From positions 1 to 61,046 of IMG/VR virus record IMGVR_UViG_3300042988_000595: 61,046 nt of DNA; one strand, 5' to 3'. Shown one piece after another: positions 6,725 through 14,763 of the stretch; position 1 is the first letter of the stretch, and every line of letters begins with the position of its first letter. Under the pieces are notes generated by a model, which was given only the letters and a program-made list of their open reading frames with translations, was not told the origin of the DNA and made no database searches. Position numbers and translations under genes: made by a program. Source of the stretch: a virus.

Positions 6725-7477
6725 ATGGGACCGCTAGTTAAATTTGCATCTATGCTGGACCCGCGTCTAGGTAAGATATATGAAGACTCGATCGCCTTCG
6801 GTAAGCAGCTACCTAGACATAATCAAGATGGTCCAGGCGATGCTGCACGCCATGCATACGCATCAGCTAAAGTAGCTGACCTGTACGGTCCGACCGCATC
6901 AGACATTCTTGGGTGGTTACACGAAGCAACATCTTTTGGTCAGGACCGCCGTTCTGTTGACATGGACGACTACAACAATCGAGTTGGGCGCGACATGCGA
7001 GGTATGGACGACGCATCGCTGCGAGAGGCTATCATTGGTGCAATCAACGAAGGCGGACTGAAGACTTTACCAAAAGGTATCGATGCTCAAGGGTACGCCG
7101 GAGGCGGACTTGTCCCAATTGGTAACCAAGGTGTTGCTCCCTATGGAGGGCGCTACGGGAGCACGTCTCCAAAAGGTAAAGGATACTTTGGTCTACTGCC
7201 GGCCAAGCATGGACACTCTTCTGAGATATCGAGCGAAGATGAACTCGGGGAGTACCCACTGATGGTACCAACTCTGTCCAAAGAAGAGTTAGAGCTATTG
7301 TTGTCTGGTGAAGTACCAACTGGCGAAATCCAAGCCAAAGCTCAAGCTCACGCTAATATGCGCAGGGATCAAGGCAAGAATACGTTTGCCGAAGAGGAAG
7401 GTCTATACCATCCAAAGCCGACGTATCGCTCAGGCGGCTTAATTCAAATGAAACACTGCAATTGTGGAGGCCGCTAA
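6725..7477 (+). CDS. DUF6973-type protein fused to a virion-associated C-terminal domain
   Basis: This 250-residue protein has two parts. Residues about 30-95 contain GPGDAARHAYASAKVADLYG, then WLHEA, then DMDDYNNRVGRDM, the His/Glu/Asp/Asn order of the DUF6973 family, which looks like a metal-dependent hydrolase or toxin-like fold of unknown activity. Residues about 150-235 (KGKGYFGLLP, YPLMVPTLSKEEL, AKAQAHANMRRDQGK) match a domain I have seen repeatedly in phage structural loci. Short GGLV-type motifs (GYAGGGLVPI, YRSGGLIQM) link and end the domains. Its stop overlaps the next start (TAATG). An injected or head-associated enzyme is plausible but unproven. Confidence 0.65.
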   Translation: MGPLVKFASMLDPRLGKIYEDSIAFGKQLPRHNQDGPGDAARHAYASAKVADLYGPTASDILGWLHEATSFGQDRRSVDMDDYNNRVGRDMRGMDDASLREAIIGAINEGGLKTLPKGIDAQGYAGGGLVPIGNQGVAPYGGRYGSTSPKGKGYFGLLPAKHGHSSEISSEDELGEYPLMVPTLSKEELELLLSGEVPTGEIQAKAQAHANMRRDQGKNTFAEEEGLYHPKPTYRSGGLIQMKHCNCGGR

Positions 7478-9336
7478 TGGCTGATATTTCCCAATCCATC
7501 CTGCGTCGCCTTCGTGACCTGTATGACAACCCAAGAGCCAACTTGGAGATGCTGAATGACAACATCGACAACTTTAATAAGAACCGTGTTGCCGAGATCA
7601 GACCAGAAGGTGCAGGGTACCGCACACTGACGGATGAAGAACAAGTTCGACGGATCACCCGAGGTCTTCAAGACAATATCGGCGGCGGAGGTATGGGTGC
7701 ACTTGGCATCATCAAGGGTAAAGGTGGCAACTGGCTGACGGGTACGGTGGAAGGCGCGTTGGATAGGTTGAAGAAAAAAGGGATGATAAATAATGTAGAG
7801 CGTGCGTATGGGCCTGAATTTGAAGCGGCTGCTGCTGAGAGATTGAGTACGCCAAATCTACATCCTCGTATTGCAGAAGCTATCAAAGAGGGTTTATCTA
7901 ACAATACACGTCACGCTGCTATAAACAACTGGATTGACGGTTCTCTGACAAAGTACGTTAAGCAAGATATGGCCACTGCGGCTGACCCAGTACGATTGAG
8001 GGCTGAGCGTGTCGCTGCTGCCGCTGAAAAACGCAAAGATGGCGCATTGGCGTTGGCTGAGAAAGAGCGGCGCAGAGCGGAAGCTATTCGTCAAGCGGGT
8101 CCAAAACCGGATATGCCGCCTGGGGCTTGGGAAGGAGCTATCCAAAATGCTGAAGTTAAGGCGCGTAATATGGAGGCGGCGGCACATGACACCTACGAGT
8201 TGGACATTGCAAAGGCTTTGCATGTCAATCCGGAAACGATCAACCCTAATATCGCTGACTCAGCAAATCGCATGCGAGCTACGGCCGGTCCTAACGGAAC
8301 CGTTGTTTCCAAATCACCTCTGGCCAGGGCGTGGGAAGACTTCAGCGATAGCGCTGTAGGAACGCAACCTGTCGGAGTTCGGAAGAACTACGAGTTCCAG
8401 ATGGAAGGTAGTCCATGGATGGCCAATTTGCCGGATGACGCATTGGTTCATCATTTCAGTAATCCGACCGACTCACTCGGCTTTCCGCACATGGTGGACG
8501 AGCTAACCAACGCCTTGAACCCCAACTCAGGTCTTCCGCAGCACCTGCAGCTCACACCCGAACAGATGAAGCAGCTCGGTATGGAGAAGGCTGTTGATCA
8601 CGTTGCAAACATCAACGCTTGGCGTGCTGCACAGCAGGTTGAAGCTACTCGAGCGATGAACGCTCATCCTGCAGTTCGTTCAGTACGCGACTACGCGGAC
8701 AATAATCCGAAGGGTCTGCGTTGGGTTGAAATTAAACCCCAAGATGCTGATGCATGGGAAGCTGCAAACTCTCATTTAGGACCAAGAGAATTTGATGAAC
8801 AGGTAGCTAAGTTCCGTCAAGAACGTATGAAGAACTTGGCGGATCAACTTGAGTACGAGGGTAGTACGATGAACCACTGCGTCGGTGGTTACTGTAACGA
8901 CGTTGCGTCAGGTAGGTCACGTATCTTCTCCTTGCGTGATGCCAAGGGTGAGCCTCATGTGACAATTGAAGCCGCTCCTCGCAAGCAAGATTTCAAGTAT
9001 ACCCTAGAAGAGCTGTTCGACTTACCGAAGGTTACAGAAAGGATACCTGACGACATCGTCCAAATCAAAGGTAAGCAGAACCTCAGACCAAAAGACGAGT
9101 ATATTCCGTTCGTTCAAGACTTCATCCGCAATCACCCAGAGAGTGGTCGTTGGGGCAAGATCGGCGACTTGGATAACACAGGGCTTTATCCGCACAAAGG
9201 TGCGTACCTTACAAAGGAAGAGCTTGGCACATTGGTTGACAAAGCCGACCCAGCAGCGCTGGAAACATGGCAACAGTACATTGTCGACGGCGGATCACCT
9301 TTTGCAGAAGGCGGTCTCGTTGAACCACGCTACTAG
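7477..9336 (+). CDS. PcfJ-like domain protein, virion-associated
   Basis: This 619-residue protein is mostly helical and charged. Around residues 460-540 it has STMNHCVGGYCNDVASG, then RIFSLRDAKGEPHVTIEA, then VQIKGKQNLRP, the signature of the PcfJ-like family known from plasmid and phage proteins. The biochemical role of that domain is unclear. The C-terminus ends FAEGGLVEPRY, a short motif shared with other proteins of this locus. I use the ATG at 7477, which overlaps the previous stop, rather than an upstream codon. Its position between terminase and portal suggests a protein packaged with or ejected from the head, which is inference. Confidence 0.7.
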   Translation: MADISQSILRRLRDLYDNPRANLEMLNDNIDNFNKNRVAEIRPEGAGYRTLTDEEQVRRITRGLQDNIGGGGMGALGIIKGKGGNWLTGTVEGALDRLKKKGMINNVERAYGPEFEAAAAERLSTPNLHPRIAEAIKEGLSNNTRHAAINNWIDGSLTKYVKQDMATAADPVRLRAERVAAAAEKRKDGALALAEKERRRAEAIRQAGPKPDMPPGAWEGAIQNAEVKARNMEAAAHDTYELDIAKALHVNPETINPNIADSANRMRATAGPNGTVVSKSPLARAWEDFSDSAVGTQPVGVRKNYEFQMEGSPWMANLPDDALVHHFSNPTDSLGFPHMVDELTNALNPNSGLPQHLQLTPEQMKQLGMEKAVDHVANINAWRAAQQVEATRAMNAHPAVRSVRDYADNNPKGLRWVEIKPQDADAWEAANSHLGPREFDEQVAKFRQERMKNLADQLEYEGSTMNHCVGGYCNDVASGRSRIFSLRDAKGEPHVTIEAAPRKQDFKYTLEELFDLPKVTERIPDDIVQIKGKQNLRPKDEYIPFVQDFIRNHPESGRWGKIGDLDNTGLYPHKGAYLTKEELGTLVDKADPAALETWQQYIVDGGSPFAEGGLVEPRY

Positions 9337-9372
9337 CAACTTCGATTTCAACGCGTGGGAACCTGAGTAATT

Positions 9373-9383
9373 TCTGCTACAAT
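9373..9383 (+). promoter_or_regulatory. late promoter motif, copy 2
   Basis: TCTGCTACAAT, identical to the copy at 6682-6692, 63 bases before the portal start. Confidence 0.6.
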
Positions 9384-9445
9384 ACCGTTGACTTTAACCA
9401 AAATTATAGCTAAGACTAGCATCAGTCTTACTTTAGGGCCAAACA

Positions 9446-12196
9446 ATGAGCGATTTGAATCCTTTGTCACTTGGTGATACGCCAGAAGACTATATTGAGA
9501 ACGACGACGGTTCCGTAGAGATTCTCGATATGGAAGAGATTCCGACCGACAACAGCGACTTCTACTCGAATCTGGCGGAGACGATTGCCAAATCGACGCT
9601 TACGGACATCGCTCTTGAATACACGGAGCTGGTTGAGAAGGATAAGCGCTCACGCGACAAACGCGACAAGCAGTATGAAGAGGGTCTGCGTCGTACGGGT
9701 CTGGGTGATGATGCCCCAGGTGGTGCCCAGTTCGAAGGTGCGTCCCGTGTCGTTTCCCCCGTCCTGGCCGAAGGTTGTGTTGACTTTGCCGCACGTGCCA
9801 TCAAAGAGTTGTTCCCTGCTCAGGGTCCGGTTCGCACTTATGTCTTCGGTGACGCTGATGTAGACGCCATCGAGCGAGCTGAGCGTAAGCGCCAATACAT
9901 GAACTGGCAGTTGTCAGTTCAGATGCCTGAATATCGTTCTGAGCTTGAGCAGCTTCTGACTCAGTTGCCGCTGGGTGGTTCTCAGTATCAGAAGTTCTGG
10001 TATGACGAGCGCTGCGGCCGTCCGGTCAGTGAGTTCATCCCGATCGATGAAGTGTATCTTCCGTTCTCAGCATCATCCTTCTATACCGCTCAGCGCGTCA
10101 CCCATCGTCAACTGATTACCAAGTACGAGTTCAACCGGCGCACCAAGTCAGGTCTGTACAAAGAGATTGATCTGTCTGTCGATGAAGAGCTGCCGGATCG
10201 CAGCATGGCAGCGGTGGCCAACGACAAGATTGAAGGGCGTTCTGAGGATGCCTACAACGATGACGGCCTGCGTGCTGTGCTCGAGATTTACACTTGGCTC
10301 GACTTGGACGATGACGCAATCACTGGCGGAGAAGGTGCTCCGTATATCTTGACGATCGATGAATACACTGAGGAAGTTCTCGCTGTTTATCGCAACTGGG
10401 AAGAAGGCGACGAGACGTTCGAAAAGCTTGACTGGATTGTTGAGTGGAAATTCATCCCTTGGCGCGGTGCTTACGCAATCGGCCTCCCACATTTGATCGG
10501 TGGCTTGTCTGCAGCTGCTACGGGAGCTCTCCGTGCCCTGATGGACTCAGCACACATCAACAACGCCCCATCGATGTTGAAGTTGAAGACGGGACGTACG
10601 ATCGGCGGTAACACCTCCGTCAATATCACCGAAGTAACAGAAGTAGAAGCACCTCCAGGCTGTAGCGACATTCGTCAGATCGCGATGCCGATGCCGTTCA
10701 ACCAACCGAGCCCAGTGCTGTTCCAACTGCTAGGCTTCTTGACAGACTCTGCTAAGGGCGTCATTGCAACGGCCGATGAGAAACTGAACAGCGTTGGCGA
10801 CCGTACCCCAGTTGGCACCACGATGGCGCTGATTGAGCAAGGTAGCGTTACGTACTCTGCGATCCATGCGCGTCTGCATGAGAGTCAGAAGAAGGCACTC
10901 CAAATCCTTTCTCGCATCAACCGTCAGTGGTTGAGTGACCATGAAGAGATCGAAGACCTGGGCCGTCTGATTATCAGTAAGGATGACTTCCTGCGCTCAG
11001 GCGACATTATCCCTGTGTCCGACCCCGCAATCTTCTCTGAGTCTCAGCGTTTCGCGCAGTCACAATCCTTGATGCAGATGGCCGCTCAGGATGCACAGAA
11101 CCCAAACATTCATTGGAATCAGATTGAAGTTCGTCGTCGCATGCTCAAACAGATGCGAATCGAGGGTATCGATGAGCTGTTGCCGGCACCTAAGAAGCCG
11201 CTGACGTCCGACCCATTGAGTGAGAGTGACGCTGCGATGCAAGGCGTACCGCTTAAGGCGGCTGATCAGCAGGATCACATGGCTCACATCAATGCTCACC
11301 TGACGTTTATTTCGACCCCTTGGGTCATGCAAAACCCGCTTGTTCCACCGCCTGCGATTAGCGCGGTACTGGGTCACATTAACGAGCACATCCTGATGTA
11401 CCAGAAGCAAGTGGTAGCTCAAATGACGCAACAGGTGATGCAGCAGGCTATGATGATGGGTCAACCGTTGAACCCTGAACAAGCTACCGCGATGGCCATT
11501 GGTCAGTCTACCCAAGTGCTGGGTCAGCAGTTGCAGCCGATCATGCAGCAGATCGCTCAAGTTCAACAGACTGTACAACAGCGCACCCCGCCGGCACCGA
11601 TGCCTCCGGAAGTCCAGGCGTCTATCCAGATCGCTAAGATGGATATTGACCGCAAGGCTCAGTACGACCAAGCTACGCTGCAGAACAAGCAGGCAGAGCT
11701 GCAAGCCAAGCAGCAACTAGATGTCGCCACGTTCCAGGCTGAACAAGCCGCTGAGCAGTTCCGTCAGCAGCAGGAAACCACGCGACAGCAGTTCGAACAG
11801 TTTATGGCTGCTCAACAGCAACAAGCCGATGCTCGCGCTGATGAGATGAAGGGTCAGATTCAACTGCTGATCAATGAGCAGGATAACAAGCAGAAGCAGA
11901 TGACTGAGTTGTTAAAGAACCATGAGGACAACCAGACTAACCTGTTCATCGCTCAGATGAAGGAGCAGCTGGCCAGCTTCCAGCAACAGCCGGCCGTTGA
12001 ACCGAGCGGTCCTGACACCAGTGCGCAACTGCAGCAGGTTCAGACGATGCTCGAGCAATTGAGCAAGCAGCAAACCAACGACTCTTTATCTGCTATAATG
12101 CAGGGGCTTCAAGCAACTGTTGAGCACCTCGGTAAGCCGAAGATGATTGTGCGAGACGGTTCTGGTAAAGCGATCGGTGTACGTGCTGCAGAATGA
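9446..12196 (+). CDS. portal protein, SU10-like, with long Gln-rich tail
   Basis: This is a 916-residue protein. The N-terminal 550 residues have the portal pattern seen in SU10-like podoviruses: a charged helix, GGAQFEGASRVVSPVLAEG near residue 90, an aromatic mixed region and a long helix. The C-terminal part (about 640-900) is a Gln/Ala-rich helical barrel or coiled coil with many QQ pairs. The dodecameric portal forms the head-tail vertex and the channel for packaging and ejection. The length exceeds the usual 500-750 residues because of the Gln-rich tail, as in P22-type portals with a barrel. A late promoter motif lies upstream. Confidence 0.9.
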   Translation: MSDLNPLSLGDTPEDYIENDDGSVEILDMEEIPTDNSDFYSNLAETIAKSTLTDIALEYTELVEKDKRSRDKRDKQYEEGLRRTGLGDDAPGGAQFEGASRVVSPVLAEGCVDFAARAIKELFPAQGPVRTYVFGDADVDAIERAERKRQYMNWQLSVQMPEYRSELEQLLTQLPLGGSQYQKFWYDERCGRPVSEFIPIDEVYLPFSASSFYTAQRVTHRQLITKYEFNRRTKSGLYKEIDLSVDEELPDRSMAAVANDKIEGRSEDAYNDDGLRAVLEIYTWLDLDDDAITGGEGAPYILTIDEYTEEVLAVYRNWEEGDETFEKLDWIVEWKFIPWRGAYAIGLPHLIGGLSAAATGALRALMDSAHINNAPSMLKLKTGRTIGGNTSVNITEVTEVEAPPGCSDIRQIAMPMPFNQPSPVLFQLLGFLTDSAKGVIATADEKLNSVGDRTPVGTTMALIEQGSVTYSAIHARLHESQKKALQILSRINRQWLSDHEEIEDLGRLIISKDDFLRSGDIIPVSDPAIFSESQRFAQSQSLMQMAAQDAQNPNIHWNQIEVRRRMLKQMRIEGIDELLPAPKKPLTSDPLSESDAAMQGVPLKAADQQDHMAHINAHLTFISTPWVMQNPLVPPPAISAVLGHINEHILMYQKQVVAQMTQQVMQQAMMMGQPLNPEQATAMAIGQSTQVLGQQLQPIMQQIAQVQQTVQQRTPPAPMPPEVQASIQIAKMDIDRKAQYDQATLQNKQAELQAKQQLDVATFQAEQAAEQFRQQQETTRQQFEQFMAAQQQQADARADEMKGQIQLLINEQDNKQKQMTELLKNHEDNQTNLFIAQMKEQLASFQQQPAVEPSGPDTSAQLQQVQTMLEQLSKQQTNDSLSAIMQGLQATVEHLGKPKMIVRDGSGKAIGVRAAE
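12089..12099 (+). promoter_or_regulatory. late promoter motif, copy 3
   Basis: TCTGCTATAAT, with a perfect TATAAT preceded by TGC. It lies inside the end of the portal gene, 94 bases before the lysis block, and probably gives that block its own transcript. Confidence 0.6.
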
Positions 12197-12651
12197 AGTG
12201 GGACTTTATGACTAGACGAAACATACCGTCGCGCCTAGCGCACATCATGTGGCACTCAGACCTTGAGGCAACGCGCCTCGGTCTGGCTGTTGGTTCGCTG
12301 ATGTGGGCGGTATTCCTCTTCTGGCCAGGTGATCTTTTCACCCCGACGCGCACGACCTACACGGTAATGGCTGAGATCGCCCCCGAGGTGTGCTGGGGCT
12401 ACGCCTTTTTGGTTCAAGGTGTTGTGATGCTTTATTCCCTGCTGTGGGGCTACCGTTCCCAGCTATCCTTTGTTGCTGATGCTCTCTTGGGGTGTTTGTT
12501 ATGGACTACATCAACAGCGGCATGCTTCCTCGCACACTATCAGTCGCTGGCCACGTATCAGCCGCCAGCAGCCATGTCATACGAATTAGTCGGTGCCGTC
12601 CTGAGTTGGTGGTGCCTTGTCCGCTACAGCCTCGACAAGAAAGGCAAATGA
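12193..12651 (+). CDS. integral membrane protein, possible holin or antiholin
   Basis: This 152-residue protein has about four hydrophobic stretches (residues roughly 27-45, 57-80, 88-112 and 125-142) and basic ends. The start overlaps the portal stop (ATGA); an in-frame ATG five codons later is an alternative. It opens a tightly packed block that also encodes a coiled-coil membrane protein, an endolysin and a holin, so a role in lysis is likely. Four-segment membrane proteins of this kind could be a second holin, an antiholin or a host-envelope modifier. I recognise no family. Confidence 0.65.
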   Translation: MKWDFMTRRNIPSRLAHIMWHSDLEATRLGLAVGSLMWAVFLFWPGDLFTPTRTTYTVMAEIAPEVCWGYAFLVQGVVMLYSLLWGYRSQLSFVADALLGCLLWTTSTAACFLAHYQSLATYQPPAAMSYELVGAVLSWWCLVRYSLDKKGK

Positions 12652-13043
12652 TGGAAATCGGTAACACCGAAGCATTGGGAACAATTGCCGGCATTTTGAT
12701 CGCTGGCGCAGTCTGGGTTCGTAAACTGAAGCCAGGGTTTGCCGCCGACGACAAAGTTGCGGCTACCGCCAATGCAGATACCGGAATCATCAAGCGCCTT
12801 GAAGAACAGTGCGACCGTTTAGCAGACCAGAACAAGAAATTGGCGACTCAGGTGAACGAGTTCCAGATTCAAGTGGGCGAACTGTCCATGCAGGTTATCA
12901 CGCTGCGCACTGAGAACAACAAACTATCCATTGAGAACAACGCGCTGCGTGAAGAGAACCTGTCGTTGCGCGAAGAGATCATGGACCTGCGCAAAGAGAT
13001 TCAAGACCTCGGCAAAGCCGTGATGGAGATGGCCAAGAAATGA
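12648..13043 (+). CDS. membrane-anchored coiled-coil protein, possible inner spanin
   Basis: Starting at the ATG that overlaps the previous stop, the product has 131 residues: one N-terminal transmembrane segment (residues about 9-24, LGTIAGILIAGAVW) followed by about 90 residues of unbroken heptad-rich helix (RTENNKLSIENNALREENLS and similar). An N-terminal anchor plus periplasmic coiled coil is what an Rz-type inner spanin looks like, but I see no outer-membrane lipoprotein partner (no lipobox in the neighbours), so this is tentative. The stop overlaps the endolysin start. Confidence 0.6.
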   Translation: MMEIGNTEALGTIAGILIAGAVWVRKLKPGFAADDKVAATANADTGIIKRLEEQCDRLADQNKKLATQVNEFQIQVGELSMQVITLRTENNKLSIENNALREENLSLREEIMDLRKEIQDLGKAVMEMAKK

Positions 13044-13468
13044 TTTCTAAGTATTTCTCCCTCGAGGAGTTGATTGCTTCCGATACGGCTTCGCGCAAGC
13101 ACATCGACAACACACCGACTGCGGAACACTTGCAGAACCTGACCGAGATGGCACAGCAGGCTGATCGTGTCCGTGAGTTCCTCGGCCACCCCATGATCGT
13201 CACGTCCGGCTATCGCGGCCCGAAGCTGAATGCTGCCATTGGCGGCTCCAAGACCTCCAGCCACATGACCGGCCATGCGATGGACTTCCGTTGCCCCGGC
13301 TTTGGAACAGCGAAGGAAGTGTTTGAGGCGCTGAAGAAGTCTGACATCGAGTTCGACCAACTGATTCTGGAGTTCCCAGATTCCCCCGGAGCTTGGGTTC
13401 ACATCGGCTTCGCTCCGGAGTTCCGCCATCAATACCTCGTCTATGACGGCCAATACAGGATCGCCTAA
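13040..13468 (+). CDS. endolysin, peptidase M15 family
   Basis: This 142-residue zinc peptidase of the M15 type has the ligands H75 and D82 in SSHMTGHAMDF and H121 in WVHIGF, and the family opening FSLEELIASDTA. It should cut peptide cross-bridges in peptidoglycan at the end of infection. The length is normal for the catalytic domain alone, with no separate cell-wall binding domain and no signal peptide, so export depends on the holin encoded next. It overlaps both neighbours by a few bases. Confidence 0.92.
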   Translation: MISKYFSLEELIASDTASRKHIDNTPTAEHLQNLTEMAQQADRVREFLGHPMIVTSGYRGPKLNAAIGGSKTSSHMTGHAMDFRCPGFGTAKEVFEALKKSDIEFDQLILEFPDSPGAWVHIGFAPEFRHQYLVYDGQYRIA

Positions 13469-13995
13469 TGGAACCGATTTCAATCGCACTCGCACTCGCT
13501 GAGTACGCCCCTCAACTGATCAAGTGGGTGACTGGAAATGATAAGGCAGAGAAAGTCGCAGCAGTCGCAGTGGATGTGGCTAAAAAGGTTACAGGCGCAA
13601 CGACCGGAGACGGCGCTCTTGAACTCATCAAGGCCGATCCAAAGCTCGCAGCCGAGTTTGCCGACAAAGTTGCCGAACGCGAAGCCGACCTAGAGAAGGC
13701 TTACCTTGCCGATATGGACTCCGCTCGTCGTATGCAGATCGCTGCACTGGCCCAGTCTGACGTGTTCTCCAAGCGCTTCGTCTATTACTTCGCCTGCGCG
13801 TGGTCGGCATTCGCCATGCTGTACTTCTCGTTCGTAACGTTCGGCCATGTTTCCCAGTCTGGGCAGCGTATGGCTGACACGATCCTCGGTGTGCTGATCG
13901 GCACGGTGATCACGGGCTTCTTCAACTTCTTCTACGGCTCATCTGCACGCAGCCGCGAGAAGGACGACACCATCAAACAACTGAGCAAGCAATGA
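13468..13995 (+). CDS. holin, GTA-type 3TM family
   Basis: This 175-residue protein has an N-terminal amphipathic or weakly hydrophobic helix, a charged alpha-helical middle (residues 55-95) and two strong membrane segments near 103-126 (YYFACAWSAFAMLYFSF) and 138-155, followed by NFFYGSSARSREKDD, a C-terminal signature of the holin family used by gene transfer agents and many phages. It would permeabilise the inner membrane and release the M15 endolysin. Its start overlaps the endolysin stop and its stop overlaps the secreted HNH gene. Confidence 0.88.
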   Translation: MEPISIALALAEYAPQLIKWVTGNDKAEKVAAVAVDVAKKVTGATTGDGALELIKADPKLAAEFADKVAEREADLEKAYLADMDSARRMQIAALAQSDVFSKRFVYYFACAWSAFAMLYFSFVTFGHVSQSGQRMADTILGVLIGTVITGFFNFFYGSSARSREKDDTIKQLSKQ

Positions 13996-14342
13996 AGAAA
14001 CTCGCGCTCCTCCTACTCCTGCCGACGCTGGCATTTGCACAACTGGTCGATCCGCGCTACTGCGGCGCTGAAGTCAAGCGCGAAGCTGACGGCACGATCA
14101 CGCGCAGCCGACTGGTGCTGAAGCATTACCAAATCCTCCACCCATGTCCATCGACGGGACTAAAGACCGGCGCATGTCCCGGCTGGGCACTGGATCACGT
14201 TATTCCGCTGGCCTGTGGTGGTTGCGACGAGATTGGAAACCTTCAGTGGCTAAAGAACACCATCAAGTCGTGCGCTGGCACGGAATGTAAAGACCGTTGG
14301 GAACGCAAGATCAACTGCGAACCCGTTCAAATTGTAAAGTAA
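13992..14342 (+). CDS. secreted HNH-like nuclease in the lysis cassette
   Basis: This 116-residue protein starts with a clear signal peptide (residues 1-16, MKKLALLLLLPTLAFA, with an AFA cleavage site). The mature part contains the HNH core ALDHVIPLACGGCDEIGNLQ (D68, H69, N83) and about eight cysteines that may form disulfides in the periplasm. Similar small secreted HNH proteins sit beside holin genes in several proteobacterial phages. An exported nuclease could degrade released or incoming DNA; its real target is unknown. It is coupled to the holin by an ATGA overlap. Confidence 0.8.
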   Translation: MKKLALLLLLPTLAFAQLVDPRYCGAEVKREADGTITRSRLVLKHYQILHPCPSTGLKTGACPGWALDHVIPLACGGCDEIGNLQWLKNTIKSCAGTECKDRWERKINCEPVQIVK

Positions 14343-14351
14343 GGAGCCAGC

Positions 14352-14558
14352 ATGAACGTAGCACAAGGCAATCTCGTCCTGATCGGACTGCACACCAAGA
14401 CGCCGCAAGTGTTCTGGAATGGGCAACTGGTCGAAGGAATCCGAGCCATCAAGGTGAATAACGACAGCCTGATTTCCAAGGTGCAACTGACACTTGGCGC
14501 AACTGGCGCACTGGCTGAAATGGCCGCTGCCGGTATCGAAATCAAAGTAGGAGCCTGA
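14352..14558 (+). CDS. small hypothetical protein, 68 aa
   Basis: The protein begins MNVAQGNLVLIGLHTKT and appears to be a small beta-sheet domain (VFWNGQLVEGIRAIKVNND). An AAGGAG ribosome site lies upstream. It stands between the lysis genes and the large fibre-like gene, with the next small gene two bases downstream. A fibre-assembly or virion role fits the context, but nothing specific can be said. Confidence 0.65.
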   Translation: MNVAQGNLVLIGLHTKTPQVFWNGQLVEGIRAIKVNNDSLISKVQLTLGATGALAEMAAAGIEIKVGA

Positions 14559-14559
14559 T

Positions 14560-14763
14560 ATGAGTGATTTCCTTTTCATCGTTCCTGCAGGCTGGACGCA
14601 GATTTCCCAAGACATCATCGACCAGATCGGCGCCAATCAGATTCTTGGCTGGGTGCAGACAAGCGACTACGGCACGTTGGGTATTGCTCTGCGAGAAGCG
14701 GGTGGCCCTGAGTCTATCTCTGAGGCTGTCTTCTTCAACAGTGAGATTCTGGCAGTCCGATAA
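14560..14763 (+). CDS. small hypothetical protein, 67 aa
   Basis: The protein begins MSDFLFIVPAGWTQIS, with a helical middle (DIIDQIGANQI) and a short beta C-terminus. Its GGAG ribosome site lies within the end of the previous gene, and the following gene starts directly after its stop. It is probably co-translated with the large fibre-like protein. No family recognised. Confidence 0.65.
   Translation: MSDFLFIVPAGWTQISQDIIDQIGANQILGWVQTSDYGTLGIALREAGGPESISEAVFFNSEILAVR

Noticed and set aside
11060-11716. Minus-strand frame of 218 codons inside the portal gene
   Set aside because: It is the Leu/His-rich shadow of the Gln-rich portal C-terminus (CAG read as CTG).
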